Source of the DNA: Herbaspirillum frisingense GSF30
GTDB taxonomy: Bacteria; Pseudomonadota; Gammaproteobacteria; Burkholderiales; Burkholderiaceae_D
Direction of reading: 5' to 3'
Length of the DNA stretch: 64,000 nt
NCBI RefSeq assembly: GCF_000300975.2
Contig: NZ_AEEC02000020.1
Coordinates: 1-64,000 of the forward strand
Of the stretch, positions 9,575 through 16,366 are shown one piece after another. The notes beneath the pieces are model-generated. The model saw nothing but the letters and a program-made list of their open reading frames with translations, made no database searches and was not told the origin of the DNA. How positions within the stretch are numbered: the stretch's first letter is position 1; each line of letters opens with the position of its first letter. The position numbers and the translations under genes were made by a program.

Positions 9575-11622
9575 AGGGCGTTCCCTTTCGTTGGGTTGGG
9601 ATCAATCGGAAGTTCGGTCACATCGAGCCGGCCGGCGCGCCAGTCGGCGACCTGGCGCGGCGTGCCGTGGCGCGGTGACTTGTCCGGCACAGGCACCACG
9701 CGCGGCCAGGGACACGCCTTGATGGCATCCCAGGCGGCCAGGGCCCGGCGCTGTTCGTCGGCCGTCATGGCTGGCGCTGGCCATGTCGGCATGTCGTCCA
9801 CCACCGGCCGGGGCCAGGGGCATGCGCCCAGGGCGAGCCAGGCATGATCGATCTGCGCGGCCTGGTCGGGCTGGAACATGACAGATGCCGGCTTCGCCTT
9901 CGCCTCGAAGGACACATCGGCCGCAAAGTCAGATCCAGCGGGCTGCGTACAGTTATTTACACGAGTCCAAGGGAACCCCGAACCCGCCGATGTGCGGGCA
10001 TCGTGCCCTTGAACTGGCGTCCATGTGTGACGAACAGATTTAAAAACCACACCCACCATCTGGCGGCATTGCACGCCATAGGGCATGACACGTTCGCACT
10101 CTTCATAGCGGCCGGTCACAGTCTTGGTTTCCTTGGCCAGCGTGACCATCAGATCGTCACGCTTCACGATGGCACCGCCTTGGGCACGCAAATAGCTGGC
10201 CCAGCATGCACGCTTCTCACCCTCGACCTTTTGTACGGCATCCCAGGCGGCGGCCATCGCTGGCGGTGCCTCTTGCACCATGTCTGCCGGAACGCGGCGC
10301 AGCTCGCGCCAGACGCTCACAGGTGCGCCGCCCCACTGCTGGAACTGCCGAATGCCCCAGCGTGCGGCCCAGGCTTCTACGCGCGCCGACGGCGTCAGCT
10401 CATAATCACCGGCCGTGTCAGTGGTCACCACATAGCCTTCTTTGGTTTTGTGGTCGGCCACGCCATCAATGTTCTTGGCCACATACTTGGCGATGTAGCC
10501 GGCGGCGCTGCCCTTTGACCAGTCAATGCGTTTCACATCAAGACGGCGCTTGAATGCGCCTGGCTCGCCACGGTCCGTGCGCCAGGCGTAGCGTTTCATC
10601 ACGCGGATAGCACGGCCGGCCACGTCCTTGACGTGTGGGGTGGTGTAACCCGGCAGAGCGCGCACGAACACCAGCATGTGCCAGTGCGGGCATCCATCGT
10701 GATGCGGTTCAGCAATGCGGAAGCCGTATAAGCCGATGCCGCGCCTTGCCAGCGCCGAGCGCGCCAGGGCCGTCATCTTGCCCAGGTACTTATTAGCTGT
10801 GCGCGGATCGGAGCCGTCATATTTTGGATTGGGCTTGCCGCTATGTAGCGTTGCATGAAAGCGGGACGGGCAAGACCATGTGAGGAACAGGCCTTCGTCC
10901 TTGCACTCGCGCGCAATGGTTTCAAAGCCGTTGATGCGCAGCATGAGCTCGCCGCGCCGAATGGTTTTATTGGCGGTGGTTTTCTCGGCCAGCTCTGCAA
11001 TGCTGAATTCCTGGCCAGCCTCGTTGCGCACCATAGTCGCTTCTAGGGCTGCCGCATTGCGCTTGTTCTGCGCCAGACGTGACAGCACCGCATCATTGCT
11101 GGCATAGGGCTCGCCGTGGTAGTGAACATAGCCCAAACGGATATTGCCGCCCTCAAAGGCACGGCCAACCACTTTGCGCAGTTGACGGCGCCACCAGCGT
11201 GGGTCCACTACCCGCGCGATGATGGCGCGCAGGTCATCGTCGTCCACTTCGGGCACGTCAATGCCGTAATCGCTGCATTCCTGCTCAATGATGTCGCGGG
11301 CGTGCGTGTCGGAAATTGCCTTCCAAAGCATCTTCTTGACGTTTTCCGCGGCCTTCTCGGCAGTGGCGCAGATTTCAGCGTCGTCCTGCGAAAGATCAAT
11401 TCCGGCTGGCACGTAGTGCGCGGCGAAGTCCCGCACGAAATCGAAGGCGACTGGCTCGAAGATCCGACGCCAGTGCCATACCGACATGAGCTCAAGCGCC
11501 TGACTAACAACACGGCCACGCCATTTCAGTGGGATGCGTTCCAACTCGCTGGCAAACTGGGGCGAATCGAGAAAAGCCTTGTGCTGGCGTCGCGTCTTCG
11601 CATCGACTTTTCTATACTGCAT
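9571..11622 (-). CDS. gpA-like replication endonuclease (HUH family)
   Basis: A 683-residue homologue of P2 gpA, which nicks the phage origin and starts rolling-circle replication. The HUH metal motif is seen as GCPHWHMLVFV, and the paired active tyrosines as YIAKYVAKN (Y-x3-Y). Upstream segments such as FLTWSCPSRFHATLHSG and LARRGIGLYGFRIAEPHHDG are typical of the family. The start at 11622 has AAAGAGCTC upstream; an earlier ATG at 11664 would overlap the previous gene by 53 nt. The phage origin probably lies inside this gene, as in P2, but I could not place the nick site. Confidence 0.92.
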   Translation of the reverse strand: MQYRKVDAKTRRQHKAFLDSPQFASELERIPLKWRGRVVSQALELMSVWHWRRIFEPVAFDFVRDFAAHYVPAGIDLSQDDAEICATAEKAAENVKKMLWKAISDTHARDIIEQECSDYGIDVPEVDDDDLRAIIARVVDPRWWRRQLRKVVGRAFEGGNIRLGYVHYHGEPYASNDAVLSRLAQNKRNAAALEATMVRNEAGQEFSIAELAEKTTANKTIRRGELMLRINGFETIARECKDEGLFLTWSCPSRFHATLHSGKPNPKYDGSDPRTANKYLGKMTALARSALARRGIGLYGFRIAEPHHDGCPHWHMLVFVRALPGYTTPHVKDVAGRAIRVMKRYAWRTDRGEPGAFKRRLDVKRIDWSKGSAAGYIAKYVAKNIDGVADHKTKEGYVVTTDTAGDYELTPSARVEAWAARWGIRQFQQWGGAPVSVWRELRRVPADMVQEAPPAMAAAWDAVQKVEGEKRACWASYLRAQGGAIVKRDDLMVTLAKETKTVTGRYEECERVMPYGVQCRQMVGVVFKSVRHTWTPVQGHDARTSAGSGFPWTRVNNCTQPAGSDFAADVSFEAKAKPASVMFQPDQAAQIDHAWLALGACPWPRPVVDDMPTWPAPAMTADEQRRALAAWDAIKACPWPRVVPVPDKSPRHGTPRQVADWRAGRLDVTELPIDPNPTKGNAL

Positions 11623-11965
11623 TGAGAGCTCTTTCGTAGGTCGAGATTGCACGCAGCACGGCATGGCGCATCGCCAGGCGTTCGGCTTCGGTAAAGGAGT
11701 GAATGGGAGATTCCCAGCGGTCCGGCGAGAGCCCCGCCAGTGCCAGGATGTGCCGACGCACCGGCTTGGCAGTGGCCGCCCAGGAATAGGCGACTCGGAT
11801 CTGATGGTTTGGCCGCTTGCGTGTGCGCAGCAGCGTCATGGCCTTTTCCAGCTCTGCTTTTGCTGCCTCATCGCCCGGTGGCGTTGGCACCAGTGCTGCA
11901 CGCTCGCGCAGCAGATCCGCGACGGGACGGAAGGACGCATGATCCTTGATACGGGCGCAGCGCAT
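11612..11965 (-). CDS. Hypothetical phage early protein, 117 aa
   Basis: A basic, mostly helical protein (MRCARIKDHASFRPVADLLRERA...). It overlaps the gpA start by 11 nt and follows the 28-aa membrane peptide directly. No motif is recognised. Position just before gpA suggests a replication or early function, which is inference. Confidence 0.6.
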   Translation of the reverse strand: MRCARIKDHASFRPVADLLRERAALVPTPPGDEAAKAELEKAMTLLRTRKRPNHQIRVAYSWAATAKPVRRHILALAGLSPDRWESPIHSFTEAERLAMRHAVLRAISTYERALNAV

Positions 11966-11967
11966 GT

Positions 11968-12054
11968 TCAGCCTTTCACCCAGTCCAGCGCCGACAATAG
12001 TGCCGGCGCCAGCAGCAGCAAGCCGGCAACGAAGTAACTCAGCAGGCTACGCAT
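11968..12054 (-). CDS. Putative 28-aa single-pass membrane peptide
   Basis: The ATG at 12054 overlaps the TGA of the upstream gene (TGATG), with GGAG 7 nt before it. The product (MRSLLSYFVAGLLLLAPALL..., end DWVKG) is one long hydrophobic helix. The stop ends 2 bp before the next ATG. The tight operon fit makes it a plausible real gene, perhaps in exclusion or membrane targeting; nothing more can be said. Confidence 0.45.
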   Translation of the reverse strand: MRSLLSYFVAGLLLLAPALLSALDWVKG

Positions 12055-12281
12055 CACCATTCTCCGAGCAGGCCATCAATGCGCTGCAGGCGCGCAGCGA
12101 GCCGGTTCGAAATGACATTCTTGCCTTCCCAAATGACGTTCCAACGCACGTCGTCGATGAGCGCGGCCTTGTGCATCAGCATGCGCTGCGCGCAGCGGAA
12201 TTCCTTCAGATCCTCATCTAGTCGAAGCCTGGTGAAGGTGAGTGCGTTGATGGCTTTTTGCTGATCGGTAATCGTGGCCAT
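12054..12281 (-). CDS. Hypothetical phage early protein, 75 aa
   Basis: A helical, charged protein (MATITDQQKAINALTFTRLR..., end RIDGLLGEW). It lies after the Ogr-like gene with an 80-bp gap holding a hairpin, and its stop overlaps the membrane-peptide start. No domain is recognised. Confidence 0.6.
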   Translation of the reverse strand: MATITDQQKAINALTFTRLRLDEDLKEFRCAQRMLMHKAALIDDVRWNVIWEGKNVISNRLAARLQRIDGLLGEW

Positions 12282-12306
12282 GTTTTTTCAGGGTGAGCGA
12301 ATCCCG

Positions 12307-12326
12307 CGTGCGCCATTTGGCGCACG
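12307..12326. other. Perfect 9-bp hairpin between early genes
   Basis: CGTGCGCCA and TGGCGCACG are separated by 2 nt. No T tract follows on either strand, so this is more likely an mRNA-processing or attenuating hairpin, or a protein site, than a terminator. Confidence 0.4.
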
Positions 12327-12360
12327 GCAGGTATTGATTTATCGGGAGTGGGGCGGCCGC

Positions 12361-12621
12361 TTAGACGGTCGCGAGGTCTAGCGTCATTTGGTTCTTGGCA
12401 GCCAGAAATGCGCGCGAGGAAATCGGAATGCGTACTTCTGGATTTGGCATGGCCGACATCGATACCGTGCGCGAGACCTCAAGCGTGGCCACGAAGGTAT
12501 GGCCGCATTCGACGTTCTGGCATTGGTACGTGATTTCTTTCATCATCGACGACATGGTGCGGCTTTTGGCCGCTCTCACACGATTTTGGCAGTGTGGGCA
12601 TGGGATGCTGATTACGCGCAT
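12361..12621 (-). CDS. ogr: Ogr/Delta-like zinc-finger late-gene activator
   Basis: The 86-residue protein starts MRVISIPCPHCQNRVRAAKS and has a second pair CQNVECGHTF, giving the C-x2-C-x22-C-x4-C finger of P2 Ogr and P4 Delta, followed by a basic/hydrophobic tail. These proteins bind upstream of P2 late promoters and recruit the RNA polymerase alpha subunit. It likely switches on the D-to-X, L-O and P-Q late operons. Unlike P2, where ogr follows gene D, it is placed in the early operon here. Confidence 0.85.
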   Translation of the reverse strand: MRVISIPCPHCQNRVRAAKSRTMSSMMKEITYQCQNVECGHTFVATLEVSRTVSMSAMPNPEVRIPISSRAFLAAKNQMTLDLATV

Positions 12622-12809
12622 GGCTTCTTCCCCTCGACGGCATAGAGCACTCTTGCCTTGCCGGTAACACGCTTTGCACCTTCACGAACCGCTGCGGAAA
12701 AAACGAACTCGGCGGCGTCTTCGATTGTCTCGAATCCCTCGCACGCCATCAGTATTTCCAATGCCTCAACGAGTGTAGGGCTTATCAGCGTCAGTTCGAT
12801 ATCAGGCAT
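12612..12809 (-). CDS. Hypothetical phage early protein, 65 aa
   Basis: An acidic small protein (MPDIELTLISPTLVEALEIL..., then EGFETIEDAAEFVFSAAVREGAKRV). It overlaps the gene before it by 8 nt and the Ogr-like gene by 10 nt. The mixed beta-helix pattern could be a small DNA-binding fold, but no motif is certain. Confidence 0.6.
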   Translation of the reverse strand: MPDIELTLISPTLVEALEILMACEGFETIEDAAEFVFSAAVREGAKRVTGKARVLYAVEGKKPCA

Positions 12810-13044
12810 TTTGAGGCACTGAAAAGTGGCTCTTGAGCGCCTTGGTTTGCATGTTTTGATTGATTACTATGGGCACATCACGAGCAACAACGAACTTAAC
12901 GGCCATATGCAGCATCATGTCGTGGGCCAAGGTCGCCAAGTTTTCACCCTGCAGTTGAGCGAGCGACTTCATGAAAGCGTAGTTGTCGGCGTTGCAGCGG
13001 ATCACGATTCGGTGATCGCGGATATGGCGCGGATCGTCGTACAT
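12802..13044 (-). CDS. Small phage protein, possible ribbon-helix-helix, 80 aa
   Basis: AGGGGGAATCT precedes the ATG. The product (MYDDPRHIRDHRIVIRCNAD..., YAFMKSLAQLQGENLATLAHDMML) has a beta strand followed by two helices as in Arc/MetJ-type proteins. It could be a small early regulator. Assignment rests only on the pattern. Confidence 0.6.
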   Translation of the reverse strand: MYDDPRHIRDHRIVIRCNADNYAFMKSLAQLQGENLATLAHDMMLHMAVKFVVARDVPIVINQNMQTKALKSHFSVPQNA

Positions 13045-13057
13045 AGATTCCCCCTGG

Positions 13058-13282
13058 TCAGGCGGTTGCGGATTGGTGTTCTTTTTCGTAGGCCTGAATA
13101 CCTTTCAGGACCATGAGGCGGAGAAAGGACGAGCGAGTGCGATGATCTTGAACCGCATAGGCCGAGACTTTTTCCGCCTCGCGAGAATCCAGGCGGGTGG
13201 TCATGACCACCGATGTGACATCCCTGGTAGCTGGAATGTCAATTTCGTTTCTCATTGGCAACGAAATGGCAGATGTAGACAT
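13058..13282 (-). CDS. Ribbon-helix-helix-like early protein (possible Cox/Apl-type regulator)
   Basis: The C-terminal half reads TTRLDSREAEKVSAYAVQDH then RTRSSFLRLMVLKGIQAY, a strand-helix-helix pattern of CopG-like DNA-binding proteins. It is the first gene of the early leftward operon, divergent from the repressor, where P2-like phages place Cox or Apl. That role is inferred from position. The start is uncertain: ATG at 13282, 13255 or 13204 are all open, none with a clear Shine-Dalgarno. Confidence 0.6.
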   Translation of the reverse strand: MSTSAISLPMRNEIDIPATRDVTSVVMTTRLDSREAEKVSAYAVQDHRTRSSFLRLMVLKGIQAYEKEHQSATA

Positions 13283-13299
13283 AGGGTAAAATTTGTATA

Positions 13300-13317
13300 C
13301 GTCACTTAGCAATGACG
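13300..13317. promoter_or_regulatory. Candidate operator in the early switch region
   Basis: CGTCA at 13300-13304 and TGACG at 13313-13317 form an inverted pair with an 8-bp centre, just downstream of the leftward -10. It is a plausible binding site for the XRE repressor or the RHH protein. Confidence 0.4.
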
Positions 13318-13319
13318 GA

Positions 13320-13348
13320 AGCATAGTCAAATAAATCGTACCAGTCAA
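13320..13348 (-). promoter_or_regulatory. Early leftward sigma-70 promoter
   Basis: Read leftward: TTGACT (13348-13343), 17-bp spacer, TATGCT (13325-13320). It would drive the early operon toward gpA and the integrase. Confidence 0.6.
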
Positions 13349-13358
13349 CAAACTTAAT

Positions 13359-13796
13359 ATGGAAATTTTGCCCTATGGAGAGCGTCTTAAGAGCGAACGG
13401 CTGCGGCTCGGCTTTTCGCAAGACGCCTTTGCGGCGCTCGGCGGAGTCAGAAAACAAACGCAAATTTCCTACGAGCAAGGAAAAACTCTCCCGGATATCG
13501 GCTTTATGGCCGCCGTCTCGAAAATCGGGGTAGATGTTTCATACGTGATATTTGGGATTCCCACTGCGGACGCTTTGAGCTCTGATGAACAGCAGGTTCT
13601 TCAGGGATTTAGGCAGCTCGACATTATCGGCAAAGCTCGCGTGCTGGGTGTTATCGAAGGCGCGGCTCCAGCGGAGGCCGGTCGCAAAAACGCCTCACAC
13701 ATAACCGTCGGTGGCAGCATCGGCCAGCATATTGTTGGCGATATTCACGGGACGCTCCAAGGCCCAGTCATGGGCCACAAAATAGAGAAGAAGTAA
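13359..13796 (+). CDS. XRE-family phage repressor
   Basis: A 145-residue protein with an N-terminal HTH (ERLKSERLRLGFSQDAFAAL...QISYEQGKTLPDIGFMAAV) of the Cro/CI type. It faces away from the early operon across a 76-bp switch region, the position of the lysogeny repressor in P2-like phages. It lacks a Ser-Lys autocleavage domain, so SOS induction would need another route, for example an antirepressor. The C-terminal segment IGQHIVGDIH (121-130) recurs in the next gene. No Shine-Dalgarno precedes the ATG, so the message may be near-leaderless. Confidence 0.85.
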   Translation: MEILPYGERLKSERLRLGFSQDAFAALGGVRKQTQISYEQGKTLPDIGFMAAVSKIGVDVSYVIFGIPTADALSSDEQQVLQGFRQLDIIGKARVLGVIEGAAPAEAGRKNASHITVGGSIGQHIVGDIHGTLQGPVMGHKIEKK

Positions 13797-13916
13797 AGAA
13801 TATCGGTGTAGGGCGCCGATTTCGGTTTGCGCGCGCGCTGGGGAGCTGCGCGCATTTCAATTTGCCGTGACGCGTGACAGGAAGTTACGCGGAAGGTGTT
13901 AATCAGTAGGTTTTGA

Positions 13917-14579
13917 ATGTCAGAAAAAATAGAAGCACAGGGCGATATCGGTCAGATTATCGAAGGCAACGTTCATGAGGCGCCGCGGTTTAACAACGTG
14001 GTAAATCTGAACTTGGGCGAAGCCAAAAAGGAAGTGCAAAGAATTACTGAGTACCAGAGAAAAAGAATCAATATGCTGGTGAAGGAGTGGGCAGCAATAT
14101 GCGGTGATAAAGAGATCGAAATTTATAAAATTTTCATCGCAGATTACGGCATCCAGTATTTCCGGGAATTACCCATCGAGCATTACACGAAGGTGAAGGA
14201 GACACTCGAAGGTTGGATCGATGCGGGCACTGCTAAAACTGATCGCGCCATAGACCAAGCGCGTCTGCTGCCGCCGACGTCCGAACAGCACAGGGCCCAT
14301 GAATGTGCGGTTTGCAGCGAAAAGGATGTAGCGATCGCCCGAGCGCAGAAACAAGTGGTCGTCAATGGGTTGCTAGTGTTGGCTCTGGTTTTTACGTGCG
14401 GATGGCTACTCTACAAAATGCCCGCACCTGCAGCACCAGAACAGGTTGCAGATAACATGTGTTTTTCTGAAGGCAAGGCATACTCGGCCGGCGGCACCAT
14501 CAGAGTGGACGGCGATCTGATCAAGGAATGCATCTACGATGCGACGACCGGTAAATCTTCCTGGTCGAAGCCGCGATAG
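13917..14579 (+). CDS. Unknown membrane-anchored phage protein, possibly ORF6C-like
   Basis: A 220-residue protein. Residues 11-20 read IGQIIEGNVH, close to IGQHIVGDIH of the upstream repressor. A helical domain follows (YQRKRINMLVKEWAAICGDK... YGIQYFRELPIEHYTKVKET), resembling ORF6C-type phage regulators, then a Cys pair (ECAVCSEK), one membrane helix near 146-166 (VVVNGLLVLALVFTCGWLLY) and a C-terminal tail with two Cys. It lies 120 bp after the repressor in the same direction and ends adjacent to the true end of gpD. Function unknown; a membrane-linked partner of the repressor is speculation. Confidence 0.6.
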   Translation: MSEKIEAQGDIGQIIEGNVHEAPRFNNVVNLNLGEAKKEVQRITEYQRKRINMLVKEWAAICGDKEIEIYKIFIADYGIQYFRELPIEHYTKVKETLEGWIDAGTAKTDRAIDQARLLPPTSEQHRAHECAVCSEKDVAIARAQKQVVVNGLLVLALVFTCGWLLYKMPAPAAPEQVADNMCFSEGKAYSAGGTIRVDGDLIKECIYDATTGKSSWSKPR

Positions 14580-15808
14580 TCAATCGGCGTTGTTCTCCGC
14601 GATGATCTCGCGGACCTCTTTGATTTTGGCCCATTCCAGAGCTGCGGCACGATTGGCACTTTGCTTCGTGGCATAGGTCCGTTTCAGCGCTTTGGCGTTA
14701 TCGGCCTTGCCTGCCAGCTCGGTGCCCTTGTTGTTTTTTTCTTTGCCTTATCGTGCCAATCCGCTTTCACACCGGTGACGCCTTCCTCCGGATCGTGATC
14801 TAGCTCACGCTCAGTATCTGCTTCCTCGGATTTCGTTTCGAACTCAATGCGCGTGGTAAAACCGTTGCCGCTGATGGAATGCGTCACGGTCTTCGATAGC
14901 CATTCCGTGGCATCGATATCCGCCTTGAATCCCGAAACCACTACGGGCGACTGCGGCATGATGCTGGCGTCGCCGAGCGCAAGTTGCATCTCGAATGTGG
15001 CCAGGCCGCGTTCGATGCGTTGCCACTCCGCTGCAGCCGCCGTGCGCGCATCGGCTTCATTCGCAAAGGTGGTGCGCAAGCGCTTGCTGTTTCCGGCCTG
15101 GCCAGCGACGACACTGCGGCGGCGCCCGTATTTATCGTCCATCCAGAATGCGCGAACGCCGCTATAGGCATCGGATTCAGAGCTGTGATATCGGTGCTGG
15201 TCGCCCAGCGCACGCACCACCTTGACCACCGGCAGAGGCTTGCCGCTGGCGGTGCGGCTCTCGTTGATCGGCATGAATAGCAGCGTGTCATTCTTGACCG
15301 TGGCCACAGCGTCATATCTCTTACCCAGGCGGCGCAGCAGCGCGGAATCGCTCTCATGCGTCTGGTCTAGGTGCTTGATGGTGATGCCACGCAGGCCCGC
15401 AGAGATACCTGACGCCAGACCATTGCCGGCGGCGATGGCATCGACCACGGCGCCAAGCGTAGTTTCATGGAAGCTGCGGTCCCGCTGCTGGCGAAACGCG
15501 TCAATCATGCTAGCCGACCTGGCGCGGATGGTGAGGCGGTCCGGCGCACCACTATGCTCCACCTCGGAAACCACGAACGCCCCTTTGTCCACCAGGGGCG
15601 AACCCTGCCAGCCGAGGGCAAAAGTCAGCTTCGCGCCCTTGGGCGGGATCTTCAACTTACCGTCAGTATCATCCAGCTCAATGTCCAACTGGTCAGCCTC
15701 GTCACCCCGGCATTCGCGCAGCGTGATGCTCATGAGCCTTTCCGAGACCGGGCGGCTGATATCCTTGTCTTCGATGACGATGCGGAAAGCTGGCGCGGTG
15801 GTGGTCAT
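14580..15808 (-). CDS. D: Tail protein gpD, with an apparent frameshift near the C-terminus
   Basis: gpD of P2-like phages is a tail hub protein at the baseplate end of the tube. The intact frame gives 374 residues (VIEDKDISRPVSERLMSITLRECRG..., FWMDDKYGRRRSVVAGQAGN) and stops at 14684. In the -1 frame after seven A (14740-14734), coding continues convincingly (NNKGTELAGKADNAKALKRT, then YATKQSANRAAALEWAKIKE) to a stop at 14580, which abuts the opposing gene. The full protein would be about 409 residues. The run AAG AAA AAA ACA is not a standard tandem-slippage site, so a homopolymer error, real mutation, or slippage are all possible. Confidence 0.85.
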
Positions 15809-16356
15809 TGGCCGATCCCACCGAACGTGCCGGCAATGCCGCTGGCAGTCGTCTTGATGCCTTCGATGGCGCTGCCGACCACATCCCGCGCTTTGTCCGC
15901 GACGCTGTTCGTGATGCCGTCAATGTCGACCATGTTGCGCAGATCCGAGATATCCCCCAGGCCCAGCGACGACAGAACACTATCGTCGGTGCGCTTCAGC
16001 TTGATGGTAAATTCGATGCGCTTGGCATCGCCGTCGCCATCTAGCACCGTGCGCCCCTCGTCCATGCTCTCGATGACATAGGAACCATAGATGCGCCCGG
16101 TTCCCTGGATCAAAAACCAGCTTTTGCCCGTATCAGCCATCAGGCGCAGGGCATCCAGCGAGAACGCGCTACCGGTCAGCTCCGGTGCAATCCAGCCCGA
16201 CAAGGTAATGGTGTCATCGCCCTTGCCGGTGAACTGCACCGCATCGCGCCGGCCCACCCGTGCATTGCTGGCGAACTTCCATTGTGTTTGCCGCTGCAGC
16301 TCCTGATAGGCCAGCGTGGGCAGGCTGAAGACGAACATTCCCAAGACCATCATCAT
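15805..16356 (-). CDS. U: Tail protein gpU
   Basis: A 183-residue tail-completion protein of the P2 gpU family. The N-terminus (VLGMFVFSLPTLAYQELQRQ, then WKFASNARVGRRDAVQFTG) is characteristic, with the later LRLMADTGKSWFLIQGTGRIYGSYVIE segment. AAGGAAGAAATC precedes three ATG codons in a row. Its stop overlaps the gpD start by 4 nt and it follows gpT by 10 bp. It acts at the tip of the tube during tail assembly. Confidence 0.9.
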   Translation of the reverse strand: MMMVLGMFVFSLPTLAYQELQRQTQWKFASNARVGRRDAVQFTGKGDDTITLSGWIAPELTGSAFSLDALRLMADTGKSWFLIQGTGRIYGSYVIESMDEGRTVLDGDGDAKRIEFTIKLKRTDDSVLSSLGLGDISDLRNMVDIDGITNSVADKARDVVGSAIEGIKTTASGIAGTFGGIGQ

Positions 16357-16366
16357 GATTTCTTCC

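Noticed and set aside
12307-12326. Hairpin as a rho-independent terminator
   Set aside because: No T tract follows on either strand, so it is listed only as a hairpin.
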